Source: Paratractidigestivibacter sp963591565 (GTDB taxonomy: Bacteria > Actinomycetota > Coriobacteriia > Coriobacteriales > Atopobiaceae). Taken from it: 14,609 nt of DNA. The notes beneath the pieces were generated by a model. That model was not told the DNA's origin and searched no databases. It saw only the letters and a program-made list of their open reading frames with translations. Of the stretch, positions 7,801 through 14,564 are shown piece by piece. The translations under genes were made by a program, and so were the position numbers. Numbering within the stretch: the first letter of the stretch is position 1; each line of letters opens with the position of its first letter. Location of the stretch: positions 1-14,609 of the forward strand of contig CAVAUD010000052.1 in the NCBI GenBank assembly GCA_963591565.1, written 5' to 3'.

Positions 7801-9480
7801 GATCGCGCCGCGGACCCCCAGGCCAACCGACAGGCCGGCCTGGACGCAGATGATGACCACGAAAGAGACGCCGGTGTCGCCCCACTGGGGCTCCTCGAGC
7901 CAGTTCTTGAAGATGAAGCCCGCGCCGAGCCGCGGCTGGGCACAGGCGGAGAGGTCGACGTTGACGTAGACGGGAAGGTAGAGAATCGCGAACTGCCACC
8001 CAAACGCGACGTCCACGCCGATCCTGCCGTTTACGCCGAGGAAGGCGCTGCCCTTGACCTCGCCTTTCTTCGCCTCTTTATCGACGTACTCGCACTTGGC
8101 GGTTCCCCTTATCGTGACCTCGAAGCTCGCCGAGACGTTCCTGGAGAATTTCGAGGCTCCGAAACCGTGGTTGTCCTTGGCGCCGCTGTAGGCATCCGAG
8201 AGATTGGCCCAGCTGTAATCGATGGTGCTCTCGCGCCAGCTCTCCATGGCCTTCATGCCGGCTTTTCCGCCGAATAGCTTGAGTTTGTTGGGACTGTCGT
8301 CCTTCACGCCGTCCTTGCTCTTGTAGAACTGGTACGACAGGACCGTGATCGCGAACCCGAAGTTGCCGCCGACGTCGCTGAAGAGCTCAAAGGGCAGGCC
8401 GGGGATGCCGAAGGAGAAGCTGTCGCTCTCGCCGAAGAGCCAGGCCATGCTAAAGAGCTCTTCGCGCTCGGCCTGCTCGCCGATGGTGACTCCGGGCACG
8501 CACTGGAGCTTGCCTGTGCCAAACGCCTCGGGGAAGTAGATGGCGGGCTCGAACTCGAGCGGCAGGGTCACGGTCTTGGCCTTCTCGCCGGGGACCTGGA
8601 AGCGCAGCTTGAGCTTCTGGCCGGCCTGGATCTTGGAGAGGAAGTAGTCGGTGAAGGAGGCCTTGGAGACCTTCGCGTCGTCGGCGTCCTGGGTCGCGGT
8701 CGCGCTGGCCCACTCGGTGTCGTCGACGATGAGGGACACGGGGACGCTGGCCGAAGTCGCGGCGGCGCCCCGGGCGATCCTGATGTCGATGGTGTGCTCG
8801 ATGTCGTTGTAGTCGCCGACATAGGCCGGCGCCGAGCTGTGGAGGATGTCGACGTCGTCCAAGGAAACGTTGAGCAGGTAGGAGCTGCCGTCGTCGACCT
8901 CGAGGGGGATCTCGAGGACGTTCGGGCGGCTGCCGTCCTGTGCTGCGGGGACGGCGGACTCGAAGTACTCCTGCGCGAAGTGGATGTCGCGGTAGCCGTC
9001 GGCCGAGGCCGTGACCGAGCCAAAGAAGGCGTAACTGTCCGCGTCGTCCTCCTCGCACTGGAACGACAGGTCGCGGATGTGGACGGGCGCGAAGCCGTCG
9101 GCGCCGGTGGTGACGCTGACCTGTTTGCCGTTGTAGAGCGAGGTGATGGTGACCTTCACGCCGCCGACGGCCACGTTGCCGGTCGCGGTCTGGCGCATGG
9201 CCATGACGGGGACCTCGTCCTTGCCCAGGACATAGACCGAGAAGTGGGTGTTGCCGGCCTCGTCGGCGTAGGCGTTGATGACGGTGCCCTTGGGCGAGAC
9301 GAGCGAGCCCAGGAAGGTGAGGGCGCCCGCGACCACGCCGGCGCTCAGGAACGTGCGGCGCGAGACGGTGGGGTTGGGCATGAGGGAGGTGGACTCGGGG
9401 TCTTGCTTGCGTTTTGTCGCCACGCTGTGAGTGACGTGGGCGTGGGCGTTTGTGGGCTGGTGCTCGGGCTGGCTGCTCAT
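4897..9480 (-). CDS. Large Tat-exported, sortase-anchored surface protein
   Basis: 1,527 aa. The N-terminus has a 39-residue leader and then S40-R-R-T-F-L45, a twin-arginine motif, a hydrophobic run to about residue 61 and an A70-Y-A72 cleavage site. Roughly 75-150 looks like a Cna-B/carboxypeptidase-regulatory-type beta domain (GVKVTITSLYNGKQVSVTT). The region of about 330-640 contains glycine-rich hydrophobic strands (GVNGRIGVDVAFGW, GLSVGLGVRGAIGVGVRGY) and no clear family. About 750-1240 is rich in beta strands, perhaps a propeller. About 1245-1390 has a CARDB/DUF11-like start (AGDTVTYAVEVSNIGNCLVNG). The C-terminus is a Lys-Pro linker, V1488-P-E-T-G, a hydrophobic segment (1500-1515) and KHR, a sorting-signal layout with Val in place of Leu. 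The start at 9480 is chosen for its Shine-Dalgarno site. Function is unknown; adhesion or ligand binding at the cell surface is a guess. Confidence 0.88.
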   Translation of the reverse strand: MSSQPEHQPTNAHAHVTHSVATKRKQDPESTSLMPNPTVSRRTFLSAGVVAGALTFLGSLVSPKGTVINAYADEAGNTHFSVYVLGKDEVPVMAMRQTATGNVAVGGVKVTITSLYNGKQVSVTTGADGFAPVHIRDLSFQCEEDDADSYAFFGSVTASADGYRDIHFAQEYFESAVPAAQDGSRPNVLEIPLEVDDGSSYLLNVSLDDVDILHSSAPAYVGDYNDIEHTIDIRIARGAAATSASVPVSLIVDDTEWASATATQDADDAKVSKASFTDYFLSKIQAGQKLKLRFQVPGEKAKTVTLPLEFEPAIYFPEAFGTGKLQCVPGVTIGEQAEREELFSMAWLFGESDSFSFGIPGLPFELFSDVGGNFGFAITVLSYQFYKSKDGVKDDSPNKLKLFGGKAGMKAMESWRESTIDYSWANLSDAYSGAKDNHGFGASKFSRNVSASFEVTIRGTAKCEYVDKEAKKGEVKGSAFLGVNGRIGVDVAFGWQFAILYLPVYVNVDLSACAQPRLGAGFIFKNWLEEPQWGDTGVSFVVIICVQAGLSVGLGVRGAIGVGVRGYASITNVTNVHKMNNPTAIFSLAFEAGLQLFVQSLFFYKSFLICPPAYKEISNKNNSVSAAMDSLQSSIDPSNLDLSDARAISQKTFAATAEFKSTPSETSDAAVAAESGDETTAGLSNETPETFERTRPYIDSFSRSPLVAKGPEGAEGFANPYGALDASGRALLGASSFTSDLAADDHQLAFQSVKTYNPRLGLIPVEQEILYDQVFGNSHVRTFVGSSYYTDNPEKNTVMARLVTVTVPDNGGHYWTRTRVHVRPWNAEKGAFGNEQVVNFKVEGLKLEDRYDVDYDLDVIEINGEVMLAMAITSVKVVGNESLDYAEAADRQFTTFVLWNTNKNCVEWSKSLYSVLCENNLSTYHPRAVIEGDSRLGVEQFGRICCFYYYRKAVGSAENQGIFVSAYYARDGQKFTWGELGDGLNVAGDSSGKFTENGTFDVICPDHTNSQNPDYSIGLYTVLACQDGAGNATVCGFRLSGSKSVVEDELTLSNVASITPRGNQDTDAALFTYTFDSDTPTEKKNRVIEYDSKQKTLVDVETSGYTTDSNIFASSDGKRLYTVRLNEGTGHQVDDDTQAAIDDGAMLSSSVHYVPQTGANFGGAATDSDQREPVYQLLESRWIESLGAFHEFYPIARLSFAPDNTAILSCANGRRDFVMANLTGLPTIEDAGDNPEVDVKSDIYHVSVPDVVSIQCESVGVESPFAAAGDTVTYAVEVSNIGNCLVNGFTVTLCDADGNVVDEKVCADLREYLQPSPDNYHPVYDEGGEAVVDEDGNVVTEFVDDIRDQSGILWPGFLRKYRFSFTMPEGYEGETEFNVQLSEPRSNPFASTLAAGDVRLQAGMLSMPSHLAWLEPEDFAEVTFGASLQSICDPRRMPFSVAQKAVSDAVASSFSAVPAVYQTDDEIDGGGYEPAGAEKPKPKAKAKVPETGDKSRSAKGVAAAALVTAAAAGVVKHRADSAEDDAS

Positions 9481-9486
9481 TTGCCG

Positions 9487-9493
9487 CCTCCTT
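9487..9493 (-). promoter_or_regulatory. Strong ribosome binding site fixing the surface-protein start
   Basis: On the minus strand AAGGAGG lies six bases before ATG 9480. It rules out the upstream GTG at 9501. The internal ATG at 9381, which would shorten the leader before the twin-arginine motif, has no such site in front of it. Confidence 0.8.
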
Positions 9494-9657
9494 GGTTGCA
9501 CGTAGGCTGACCTGTTCAGATTAACGCAAGGTTACGGGGGACACGGCGTCAATCTTTGGCCGCGAGCAGCGCAAACGCGCCGTATTCGGTGAACGGTAGG
9601 GGGTGCGACAAAAGTGTTGAGGGGCTTGGTGGAGCGGCGGGTGGGGCGAGGTGAATC

Positions 9658-9800
9658 AAAAAACGTCGAAATACGGGTGCAGTTTGCGGGTTTGCTGAGT
9701 AGAGGAATGTTTTGGCCATTTGCCAACTGGGGTTTTGTGGCCGAGAGAGGGTTGGCTGCTCGGCGGGTCGCGATAGTGCACCCGTATTTCGACGTTTTTT
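9658..9800 (+). repeat. Inverted-repeat element, copy 2 (structured element with conserved core)
   Basis: The 24-base arms at 9658-9681 and 9777-9800 are perfectly complementary, running from six A's through CGTCGAAATACGGGTGCA on the left to six T's on the right. The 95-base interior carries CCAACTGGGGTTTTGT (9723-9738), identical to the reverse complement of 167-182 in copy 1. The TCGA marks at 9666 and 9789 stand 57 before and 66 after the core start, the same as in copy 1. Additional local pairings inside are GGCCA/TGGCC around the core and GCCGAG/CTCGGC just after it. It sits 177 bases upstream of the surface-protein start and 193 bases upstream of the DUF1858-like gene. With a perfect stem and terminal T run it could also influence termination, but the 95-base loop is too long for a standard terminator. 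Confidence 0.85.
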
Positions 9801-9894
9801 ATTTGGAGGCGTGTCACGCCGGTCCTGGGTTTCGAGTTGTCGAGCTTTTGCGAAGAAGTTAGCTAAGGTTGCCGCAAATACCGCGATAATGAGT

Positions 9895-9925
9895 TTGTCA
9901 AGGCAAACTTGAGAAGCAGTATTTA
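9895..9925 (+). promoter_or_regulatory. Possible promoter with overlapping inverted repeat, for the DUF1858/activase unit
   Basis: TTGTCA (9895-9900) and TATTTA (9920-9925) could serve as -35 and -10, but the 19-base spacer is longer than usual. An inverted repeat AGTTTG-TCAAGG-CAAACT (9892-9909) overlaps the -35 and could be an operator. The evidence is pattern only. Confidence 0.3.
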
Positions 9926-9934
9926 GAGAGAAGG

Positions 9935-9951
9935 CCCGCCATCATGGCGGG
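9935..9951. promoter_or_regulatory. Perfect 17-bp palindrome in the leader of the DUF1858-like gene
   Basis: CCCGCCAT-C-ATGGCGGG is a perfect 8-bp inverted repeat around one base, ending 42 bases before ATG 9994. It may be an operator or a 5' mRNA hairpin just downstream of the possible promoter. Its outer half-sites CCCGC/GCGGG also occur in the palindrome before the hydratase (2423-2436), with different spacing. Confidence 0.4.
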
Positions 9952-9993
9952 AAGCGAAACGGCGAGATAAAACATTCAACTAGAGGAGTCCCC

Positions 9994-10212
9994 ATGATCG
10001 ACCCGACCAAGTCCATGAACCAAATCGCGACCGAGGAGCCGGCCTTTGGGGAGTTCCTGCGCGCCAAGGGGTTCCCGTTCTCGGTGAGCAACCCCATCAC
10101 CAAGCTCGTGACCTTCAACGACGTCGTCAAGTTGAAGAAGCTCGACGGCGAGGCGTTTCTCGCCGAGTACGAGGCATGGGCTGCGCAGCGCGAGGACGCG
10201 AGCGCGGAATAA
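9994..10212 (+). CDS. Small DUF1858-like protein
   Basis: 72 aa, cytosolic and probably all helical. The pattern ID-x3-SMNQIATEEPAFGEFLRAKGFPF, followed by NPITKLVTFNDVVKLKKLD and an acidic tail, resembles the short DUF1858 domain, in which a tthpelaevLlelGf-like helix pair precedes a short second helix. The usual cysteine of many DUF1858 domains is absent, since this protein contains no cysteine. AGAGGAG lies five bases before the ATG. It is 59 bases upstream of and co-directional with the giant activase, so the two are probably co-transcribed, and the small protein may be a partner or accessory of that enzyme. The biochemical function of DUF1858 is not known to me. Confidence 0.8.
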   Translation: MIDPTKSMNQIATEEPAFGEFLRAKGFPFSVSNPITKLVTFNDVVKLKKLDGEAFLAEYEAWAAQREDASAE

Positions 10213-10229
10213 GCGCAGCTAGGCTGCTC

Positions 10230-10249
10230 GGGCCGGGATGGGCCGGCCC
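10230..10249 (+). other. Intercistronic stem-loop between the DUF1858-like and activase genes
   Basis: GGGCCGG (10230-10236) pairs with CCGGCCC (10243-10249) around six bases, followed only by TT. A smaller GCAGC-TAG-GCTGC hairpin (10215-10227) precedes it. With no proper T run it is more likely an attenuating or mRNA-stabilising hairpin than a full terminator, and could set the relative output of the two genes. Confidence 0.45.
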
Positions 10250-10271
10250 TTAAAACCCGGGAGAGGACAAC

Positions 10272-13200
10272 ATGAACTACACCGTTGGCATAGACGCGGG
10301 CGCGAGCTCGGTCAAGGTCGTCGCCGTGGCCGCCGGCGCTTCTGTTGGCGAGAAGAACGAGGCGCCTGACCTGCTGTGGAGCTGCCGCGCTCCGCACCAC
10401 GGCGACCCGACGGGCATGGCGCGCGGGCTTCTCGCCACCTTGGTCGCCGAGTTGGACCCGGGCGCCTGCACGGGCGTTTGTGCCACGGGCTCGGCCGCGG
10501 GCGCCATCGCCGAGGCAGCGGCCCCCGGCGCGTTGCCGGTCCTCGAGGACGTCCCCGCCATCGCCGCGGGCATGGCCGCCGTCTGCCCGCGCGTGCGCTC
10601 CGTCATCGCCGTGGGCGGGCAAAACGCCTGCTACATCCACGGAATCGCGCCCGGCGAGGTTCCGCAGTTCGCCATGAACGAGAGCTGCGCCTCGGGCACG
10701 GGCGCCTTCTTCGAGGACCAGATGACGCGCCTGGGCCTCTCGATCGAGGATTACTCCGGGCTGGTCGCTGGCGCGCGATCGGTGCCGCGGATCTCGGGTA
10801 GGTGCTCCGTCTTCGCGAAGACCGACATCATCCATCGCCAGCAGGAGGGCGCGCCCGTCGAGGACATCCTGCTGGGCCTGTGCTACGCCATGGTCAAGAG
10901 CTACAAGGCGCTCATCGTGCGCGGCCTTCCCGTGGAGGCGCCGGTCGCGCTCGCGGGCGGCGTCGCGCTCAACGCCGGTGTCGTGCGCGCGGTGCGCGAG
11001 GTGTTTGGCCTGGCGCCCGACGAGCTTATCTGCGGAGAAGAAACCCTGTTCGCGCAGGCAGTCGGCGCGGCGCTGCATGCGCACGGCGGCGAGAGGGGCC
11101 TGCGGCCGGGCGATCTTCTCGCCGCGTTGGACAAGCCGGGACGGGCCGCCGCCGTCGACTCGCTGCCCCGCGTGGCGCCCCTGCCCAACAGCGGCTATGT
11201 GCCCAGCAAGGGCTTCGCCGACCTGCCGCGCGACGAGTGGGAGGTCGCGCCTGACGGCCGCGTCCACGCGACGCTCGGCATCGACGTGGGCTCCACCTCG
11301 ACGAACCTCGTGCTGCTCGACCGGGCGGGCCGCGTGCTCGACGCGCGGTACCTGCGCACGGCAGGAGACGCCCGCAACGCCGTGCGCGAGGGCCTGGCCT
11401 CGCTGGCCGCGCGCCTGGGCGACGCGGTTGCCGTCGACGCCGTGGCCACCACCGGCTCGGGCCGCGGCCTGATGGCCAAGTTCGTGGGCGCCGACGCCGC
11501 GGTCGACGAGATCACGTGCCAAGCCGCGGGCGCCGCGCATGCAGACCCGCAGGTAGACACGGTGTTCGAGATCGGCGGTCAGGACTCGAAGTACATCTCG
11601 CTTAAAGGCGGCCAGGTCACGGACTTCCAGATGAACAAGGTCTGCGCCGCGGGCACGGGCTCGTTCATCGAGGAGCAGGCCGCTCGCCTGGGCGTCGCGC
11701 TTGCCGACTACGGCGCGCTGGCGCTTGGCGCCTCGGCCCCCGTCGACCTCGGCGAGCGCTGCACCGTCTTTGTCGAGACGGCCATCAACGCGGCGCTTGC
11801 CGCGGGCGCGAGCAAAGCCGACGTGCTGGCCGGCCTTGCCCTCTCCGTCGTGCGCAACTACCTGCACCGCGTTGTGGGCGCAAAGCCCGTGGGCGCCCAC
11901 ATCGTGCTCCAGGGCGGCGTGGCGTACAACCCCGCCGTCGTCGAGGCCTTCCGCGCGTACTGGGGCGACGCGGTCACCGTGAGCCCTCACTTCGCGGTCT
12001 CGGGAGCCGTGGGCGCGGCTTTGATGGCGGCCGAGAAAGCCGCCGAGCCCGGCTTCGAGGGCACCGTCTTCAAGGGCTTTGACCTGGCGAGGTCTTCTCC
12101 CCAGGCGCATGAGGTCGACCAAGAGCAGGTCGCGCTGAACCGGGCCTTCTACGCGCGCACCGAGGAGCTCTTTCTCAAGGATTACACCGGCGAGCGCGAC
12201 CCGGCTAAGAAAACCGTGGGTATCCCGCGTTGCCTTATGCTGCACCGCCTCTTCCCGCTGGCGAACCAGTTCTTTACGCAGCTTGGGTACAACGTTGTAC
12301 TTTCGCCGGACACGAGCGAGGACATCGTGGCGCTCGCGCAGGAGCACGCCCGCGGCGAGACCTGCTACCCCGTGAAGCTCATCTACGGCCACATGGCCTG
12401 GCTCGCGGCGCAGGATGTGGATTACATTTTTATGCCCCGCGTGCGCACGATCCGCCACGCGGCCTCGACCGTGGCGCACAACTACGCGTGCGTCTACATG
12501 CAGACGGCGCCGGTGCTGGTTGCCGACGATTTGGGCCTTGAGCAGCGCGGCATTGAGCTCTTGAGCCCCATGCTCGACATGGACTTTGGCCAGGAGGCCA
12601 TGGCCGGGGCCATGCTTGGGCTTGGCGAGAAGCTCGGCCATTCTCCGCAAGAAACCGCCGTCGCCATGATGGCGGGCGGCTTTGCCGTGACCGAGTACGG
12701 CCAGGAGCTGGAGCGCCTGGGCGACGAGCTTTTGGCCTCGCTTGCCCCCGATGAGCGCGTGCTGGTCATCGTCACGCGCAACTACGGCATCGCCGACGGC
12801 GCGCTTAACATGGGCATCCCGCAGATCCTGCTCGACCACGGGCAGAAGGTCATCACGCTGTCGCACCTGCACGGCGGCCACGACATGGACGTCTCGGCCG
12901 ACCACCCGGGCATCTGCTGGCCGTTTGGGCAGCACATCGTCACGGGCGCCAAGATCATCCGCCGCGACCCGCGCCTGTTTGCCGTCTACCTCACCAACCA
13001 CGGCTGCGGGCCCGACACCATGATGGACAAGCTCTTTGCCGAGGAGATGGGCGACAAGCCCTACCTGGCCATCGAGTGCGACGAGCACTTCAGCCGCGTG
13101 GGCGTGGTCACCCGCGTCGAGGCGTTCTTGAACGCGCTGTCGCATCTCTCGGCCGCGGACGCGGCGCGGGTGAGCTCGGTCGATGGCGAGAAGGGCGCGG

Positions 13201-14438
13201 TTGCCGGCGTGGCGGGCGATTGCGCCGGGTGCTGCGGGTGCGGCGCCGGGGACGCGGCCGAGAAGGTCGCGCCCTCGATGGCGCTCTATACCGTTCCCGA
13301 AGGAGGGGAGGTGCCCGTGCCGGGAGGCAATGCGCGCCTGGTCGTGCCCGGTGTCGGCGCTTATGGCGAGCTTGTCGCCCGCGCCTTGCGCGCCCGCGGC
13401 CTTGATGCGCGCACGGCGCCTTTGGACGCAGCCGCGCTTGAGGCCGGGCGCGCCGCGACGTCGACGAAGGAGTACTGCTCGTTCACGGTTCTTCTCGGCA
13501 TGTCGATCCTGGCGGCCGAGCAGGCGGCGCGCGACGGCGTTGACCTGCACTTGGTTCTGCCGGCGACGCGCGGCGCCGAGGCGGACAACCAGTTCGAGCG
13601 CGCGATCCGGGCGATCCTGCGCTCGCGGGGGCATAAGAACGTGCGCATTTGGGCGCCGCGCTTCGAGACCCTGCCGTGGGAGCTCGAGCGCGTCTTTGGC
13701 CCCGGCGCGGCCGAGGGGCTGTTTGACCTGCTCGTTGAGGGCGACGTCGCCACGGCGTTGGCCGGTGCCGGCGACGCGAATCCGGCCGCTGCGCCCAAGC
13801 GCCTCGCCCTTCTCGGCGAATGGCCCGTCGTCTACTGCGACGGCCTTACCGGCAGCGTATGGGACGTGGCGAGAAACCGCGGCTTTGCCCTGGTGCGCAT
13901 GCCGCTTTCCGAGTGGTTCTGGATGCTGTGGAGAGACGAGCTGGTCGAGGACCGCACGTACGGCTCGCATGCGGCGGCCGCGGGCATGCCGTGGGAGAGC
14001 GCGGGGCATGCGCACGAGGCGCCCGCGGTCGACCCCAACGACATCCCGGTCGCCGAGCTTGACCGGCGAGCCGCCCTTCTCGGCTTGTTGGAGGAGAAGA
14101 TGCGGGCCGCCGGCGCTCGAATCGCGGCCGAGGTAGGGGAGTGCCACGTGCCCTTCGCCGACGACTTCGATGAGCTCACGGCCGCGGCCGACCGGCTTCT
14201 CCCGCGCTTCGCGGGCGGAAACGCGCGCTATCGCATTGCCAAGCAGGTCTGCGAGTCGCGCCGAAGCGCAGGCGTCGTGACCTGCGCCTCTCTCTACGAG
14301 AACGCCGACACGATGCTGCGCCTTAAGGAGGCCTCGCCCGACTATCACGCCGCCGCGCCCGTCCTGCACCTGGCCTTCGACGGCACCCTCGACGCCTCCC
14401 AAGCCGAGAAGCTGTCGTCGTTTTTGTACTACGTCTAG
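10272..14438 (+). CDS. Giant fused acyl-CoA dehydratase activase (two BcrAD/BadFG ATPase halves plus DUF2229 and dehydratase-like half)
   Basis: 1,388 aa, cytosolic. Family knowledge: BcrAD/BadFG/HgdC-type activases are ASKHA ATPases with a subunit-bridging [4Fe-4S] cluster that drive low-potential electrons into 2-hydroxyacyl-CoA dehydratases or benzoyl-CoA-type reductases. The first activase half (about 3-270) has GIDAGASSVK, GGQN (115-118) and cluster cysteines C139 (NESCASGTG) and C178 (GRCSVF). The second half (about 335-600) has GIDVGSTSTN, GGQD (435-438), C458 (NKVCAAGTG) and C497 (GERCTVF). DUF2229 starts near 648 (VGIPRCLMLHR), with C698 (ETCYP), C740, C882, C912 (GCGPD) and C936. 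A cysteine cluster C984-A-G-C-C-G-C990 separates this from the C-terminal part (about 1000-1388, COG3581-like). Length fits the known giant fused activases. GAGAGGA precedes the ATG. The physiological substrate is unknown, and no separate dehydratase subunits are present in this window. Confidence 0.92.
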   Translation: MNYTVGIDAGASSVKVVAVAAGASVGEKNEAPDLLWSCRAPHHGDPTGMARGLLATLVAELDPGACTGVCATGSAAGAIAEAAAPGALPVLEDVPAIAAGMAAVCPRVRSVIAVGGQNACYIHGIAPGEVPQFAMNESCASGTGAFFEDQMTRLGLSIEDYSGLVAGARSVPRISGRCSVFAKTDIIHRQQEGAPVEDILLGLCYAMVKSYKALIVRGLPVEAPVALAGGVALNAGVVRAVREVFGLAPDELICGEETLFAQAVGAALHAHGGERGLRPGDLLAALDKPGRAAAVDSLPRVAPLPNSGYVPSKGFADLPRDEWEVAPDGRVHATLGIDVGSTSTNLVLLDRAGRVLDARYLRTAGDARNAVREGLASLAARLGDAVAVDAVATTGSGRGLMAKFVGADAAVDEITCQAAGAAHADPQVDTVFEIGGQDSKYISLKGGQVTDFQMNKVCAAGTGSFIEEQAARLGVALADYGALALGASAPVDLGERCTVFVETAINAALAAGASKADVLAGLALSVVRNYLHRVVGAKPVGAHIVLQGGVAYNPAVVEAFRAYWGDAVTVSPHFAVSGAVGAALMAAEKAAEPGFEGTVFKGFDLARSSPQAHEVDQEQVALNRAFYARTEELFLKDYTGERDPAKKTVGIPRCLMLHRLFPLANQFFTQLGYNVVLSPDTSEDIVALAQEHARGETCYPVKLIYGHMAWLAAQDVDYIFMPRVRTIRHAASTVAHNYACVYMQTAPVLVADDLGLEQRGIELLSPMLDMDFGQEAMAGAMLGLGEKLGHSPQETAVAMMAGGFAVTEYGQELERLGDELLASLAPDERVLVIVTRNYGIADGALNMGIPQILLDHGQKVITLSHLHGGHDMDVSADHPGICWPFGQHIVTGAKIIRRDPRLFAVYLTNHGCGPDTMMDKLFAEEMGDKPYLAIECDEHFSRVGVVTRVEAFLNALSHLSAADAARVSSVDGEKGAVAGVAGDCAGCCGCGAGDAAEKVAPSMALYTVPEGGEVPVPGGNARLVVPGVGAYGELVARALRARGLDARTAPLDAAALEAGRAATSTKEYCSFTVLLGMSILAAEQAARDGVDLHLVLPATRGAEADNQFERAIRAILRSRGHKNVRIWAPRFETLPWELERVFGPGAAEGLFDLLVEGDVATALAGAGDANPAAAPKRLALLGEWPVVYCDGLTGSVWDVARNRGFALVRMPLSEWFWMLWRDELVEDRTYGSHAAAAGMPWESAGHAHEAPAVDPNDIPVAELDRRAALLGLLEEKMRAAGARIAAEVGECHVPFADDFDELTAAADRLLPRFAGGNARYRIAKQVCESRRSAGVVTCASLYENADTMLRLKEASPDYHAAAPVLHLAFDGTLDASQAEKLSSFLYYV

Positions 14439-14507
14439 CCCCCGGCCGCGCCGCAGCGACACGCCGGCGGCGCTCCCGGGGCTTTTCCGCGCCCCGCGAA
14501 CCAAAAA

Positions 14508-14555
14508 GTGGCACCTCAGGAGCTTTTCCGCACGTAAAAGCCCCCGAGATGCCAC
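14508..14555 (-). terminator. Imperfect palindrome, likely minus-strand terminator
   Basis: Bases 14508-14527 and 14536-14555 pair at 17 of 20 positions around an eight-base loop. Read on the minus strand, the stem is followed by TTTTT (complement of 14503-14507), so it would terminate transcripts arriving from a leftward gene beyond the window. Read on the plus strand it ends in CCC without a T run. Its arms share a motif with the next palindrome. Confidence 0.6.
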
Positions 14556-14564
14556 CCGCCGCGC

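Larger units (their letters stand above)
9481..9993. other. Long intergenic region between divergent genes
   Basis: There are 513 bases with no credible gene. From left to right they hold the Shine-Dalgarno site of the surface protein, a possible minus-strand -35 (TTGACG, complement of 9547-9552) lacking a convincing -10, the second inverted-repeat element (9658-9800), an AT-richer stretch with TTAGCTAA (9859-9866), a possible plus-strand promoter (9895-9925), and a leader palindrome (9935-9951). The base composition is clearly less GC-rich than the coding regions. Confidence 0.7.

Noticed and set aside
9547..9552. TTGACG (minus strand) as the -35 of the surface-protein promoter
   Set aside because: No acceptable -10 lies 16-18 bases downstream; TAATCT is 23 bases away.
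9614..9862. An 82-codon plus-strand frame across the inverted-repeat element
   Set aside because: It runs through both arms of the palindrome, has no ribosome binding site and no family resemblance.
9859..9866. TTAGCTAA as a DtxR/IdeR-like iron box upstream of the DUF1858/activase unit
   Set aside because: It is only an eight-base palindrome and lacks the flanking half-site bases of the 19-bp DtxR consensus.
9942..14555. A 1,537-codon open frame on the minus strand opposite the activase
   Set aside because: It mirrors the plus-strand gene in very GC-rich DNA, is rich in Arg/Ala/His/Gly with no recognisable domain, and lies against a clear family match on the other strand.
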